Of a stretch of 8,133 nucleotides of DNA, positions 7,670-8,133 are shown one piece after another (position 1 is the first letter of the stretch; every line of letters starts with the position of its first letter). The position numbers and the translations under genes were made by a program. The notes under the pieces are model-generated. The model did no database searches. It was not told the origin of the DNA and saw only the letters and a program-made list of their open reading frames with translations. The stretch comes from Bacteroidales bacterium (lineage in GTDB: Bacteria > Bacteroidota > Bacteroidia > Bacteroidales > UBA932). Location of the stretch: NCBI GenBank assembly GCA_017429885.1, contig JAFROA010000172.1:1-8133 (forward strand), in the 5' to 3' direction.

Positions 7670-8133
7670 GGTGAGATCCCCGCTGAGATATCAGGACTGA
7701 CCGAGTTGAAGAACCTCTACCTCTTCCTTCCGGACGAGGTACAGTTCCCCGAGGTCCCCGAATCCCTTGAGTCCCTTGACATCAGCGGAGGATGCGGAAC
7801 CATCCCCGAGAGCTATTATGACCTCTCCAACCTCAAGAGAATCAGCATCACCACTTCCGGGCTTAAAGGTGGCATCGATCCAAAGGTCGCCAATTTGAAG
7901 AATCTTGAGCACCTTCAAGTTGACCAGACCGCAGGGCTGATTGGCAGTGTGGATGCCGCTGAAGCTGTGCTTCCGGCTGAGATATTCTCAATGGACAACC
8001 TTAAAAGGATATTCCTTCGCAAAGTCTCTACTAGTGGTGTTATCCCCGCTACTATCGGTGAGATGAAGAACCTCCAAAGCATCACCATCGCTGCTTGCGG
8101 CCTTACTGGCGAGATTCCCAAGGAGGTGGGCAA
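7670..8133 (+). repeat. Tandem plant-type leucine-rich repeats (protein level)
   Basis: Within the LRR gene, units of about 23-26 residues repeat the pattern GxIPxxIxxLxxLxxLxL. Recognisable unit starts are near bases 7670 (GEIPAEISGL), 7796 (GTIPESYYDL), 7868 (GGIDPKVANL), 8036 (GVIPATIGEM) and 8108 (GEIPKEVG, cut by the window). The units have diverged at DNA level, so they are old protein repeats and not a recent tandem duplication. One long, irregular unit lies between 7943 and 8035. Confidence 0.75.

Larger units (their letters stand above)
7424..8133 (+). pseudogene. Leucine-rich-repeat surface lipoprotein gene with an in-frame stop in the lipobox; 3' end outside window
   Basis: From ATG 7424 the frame gives a 19-residue lipoprotein-type signal (MKRLIVLAAMLLPVMTLMT), then TGA at codon 20, then CGGGTKN and 216 further open codons to the window edge. 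The stop replaces the residue just before the lipobox cysteine; GGA (Gly) in its place would give the good lipobox M-T-G-C. After the Cys21/Gly linker comes a cap module (about 28-80) with GGDSW, W54, LGKW and GRVTEL, resembling the N-terminal module of bacterial LRR proteins of the type GDNW...LGxWxGV...GRVTxL. Plant-type LRRs follow at about 83-105, 125-148, 149-174, 205-229 and from 229 on, with the pattern GxIPxxIxxLxxLxxL. The predicted intact product would be a surface or periplasmic lipoprotein with a binding role; the ligand is unknown. Apart from the TGA, the frame is intact and keeps the codon use of its neighbours, so the lesion is either very recent, a sequencing error, or somehow read through. 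No downstream start would restore export. Confidence 0.75.

Noticed and set aside
7424..8133. Reassignment of UGA to glycine (genetic code 25), which would make the LRR gene intact
   Set aside because: That code is known from Gracilibacteria and Absconditabacteria, not Bacteroidota. The PD40/SPOR gene here ends at TGA in a sensible place, the readthrough beyond it has no evident domain, and none of the other three genes contains an internal TGA.
1..8133. CRISPR array, tRNA, rRNA, insertion sequence or attachment site
   Set aside because: Reading through the window, no regularly spaced direct repeats, transposase frames, terminal inverted repeats or RNA-gene signatures were seen; nearly all bases belong to the five protein-coding loci.

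Overview
The window comes from a member of the Bacteroidota, most likely Bacteroidales. Four things point there: a single fused SecDF of about 1,020 residues, a PD40 beta-propeller plus SPOR envelope protein, AT-rich gene starts without Shine-Dalgarno motifs, and upstream boxes matching the Bacteroidota -7 consensus TAnnTTTG. Coding DNA is GC-rich for the phylum while the intergenic gaps are strongly AT-rich. Genus cannot be settled from the sequence alone.

Layout. (1) Bases 2-865, plus strand: the 3' part of a calcineurin-like metallophosphoesterase whose N-terminus lies outside the window. (2) Bases 842-2680, minus strand: a 612-residue secreted PD40 / coiled-coil / SPOR protein, converging on the phosphoesterase and overlapping its 3' end by 24 bp. 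(3) Bases 2681-2818: an AT-rich divergent promoter region. (4) Bases 2819-5887, plus strand: secDF, the proton-driven accessory subunit of the Sec translocon. (5) Bases 5888-6000: a strong rho-independent hairpin followed at once by a well-formed Bacteroidota promoter, so secDF and the next gene are separate transcription units. (6) Bases 6001-7392, plus strand: aspA, aspartate ammonia-lyase. (7) Bases 7424-8133, plus strand, running off the end: a leucine-rich-repeat lipoprotein gene, 31 bp after aspA, with an in-frame TGA exactly where the residue before the lipobox cysteine should be.

The genes are mostly conserved housekeeping and envelope functions, with no sign of a mobile element, CRISPR array, RNA gene or defence island. 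SecDF and the PD40/SPOR protein share a divergent control region and both act in the cell envelope, but a functional link between them is only an inference from position. AspA converts aspartate to fumarate and ammonia, which would feed the fumarate reduction common in anaerobic Bacteroidales. The most unusual observation is the lipobox stop codon in the otherwise intact LRR gene. I found no convincing evidence for a wholly new biological system here.
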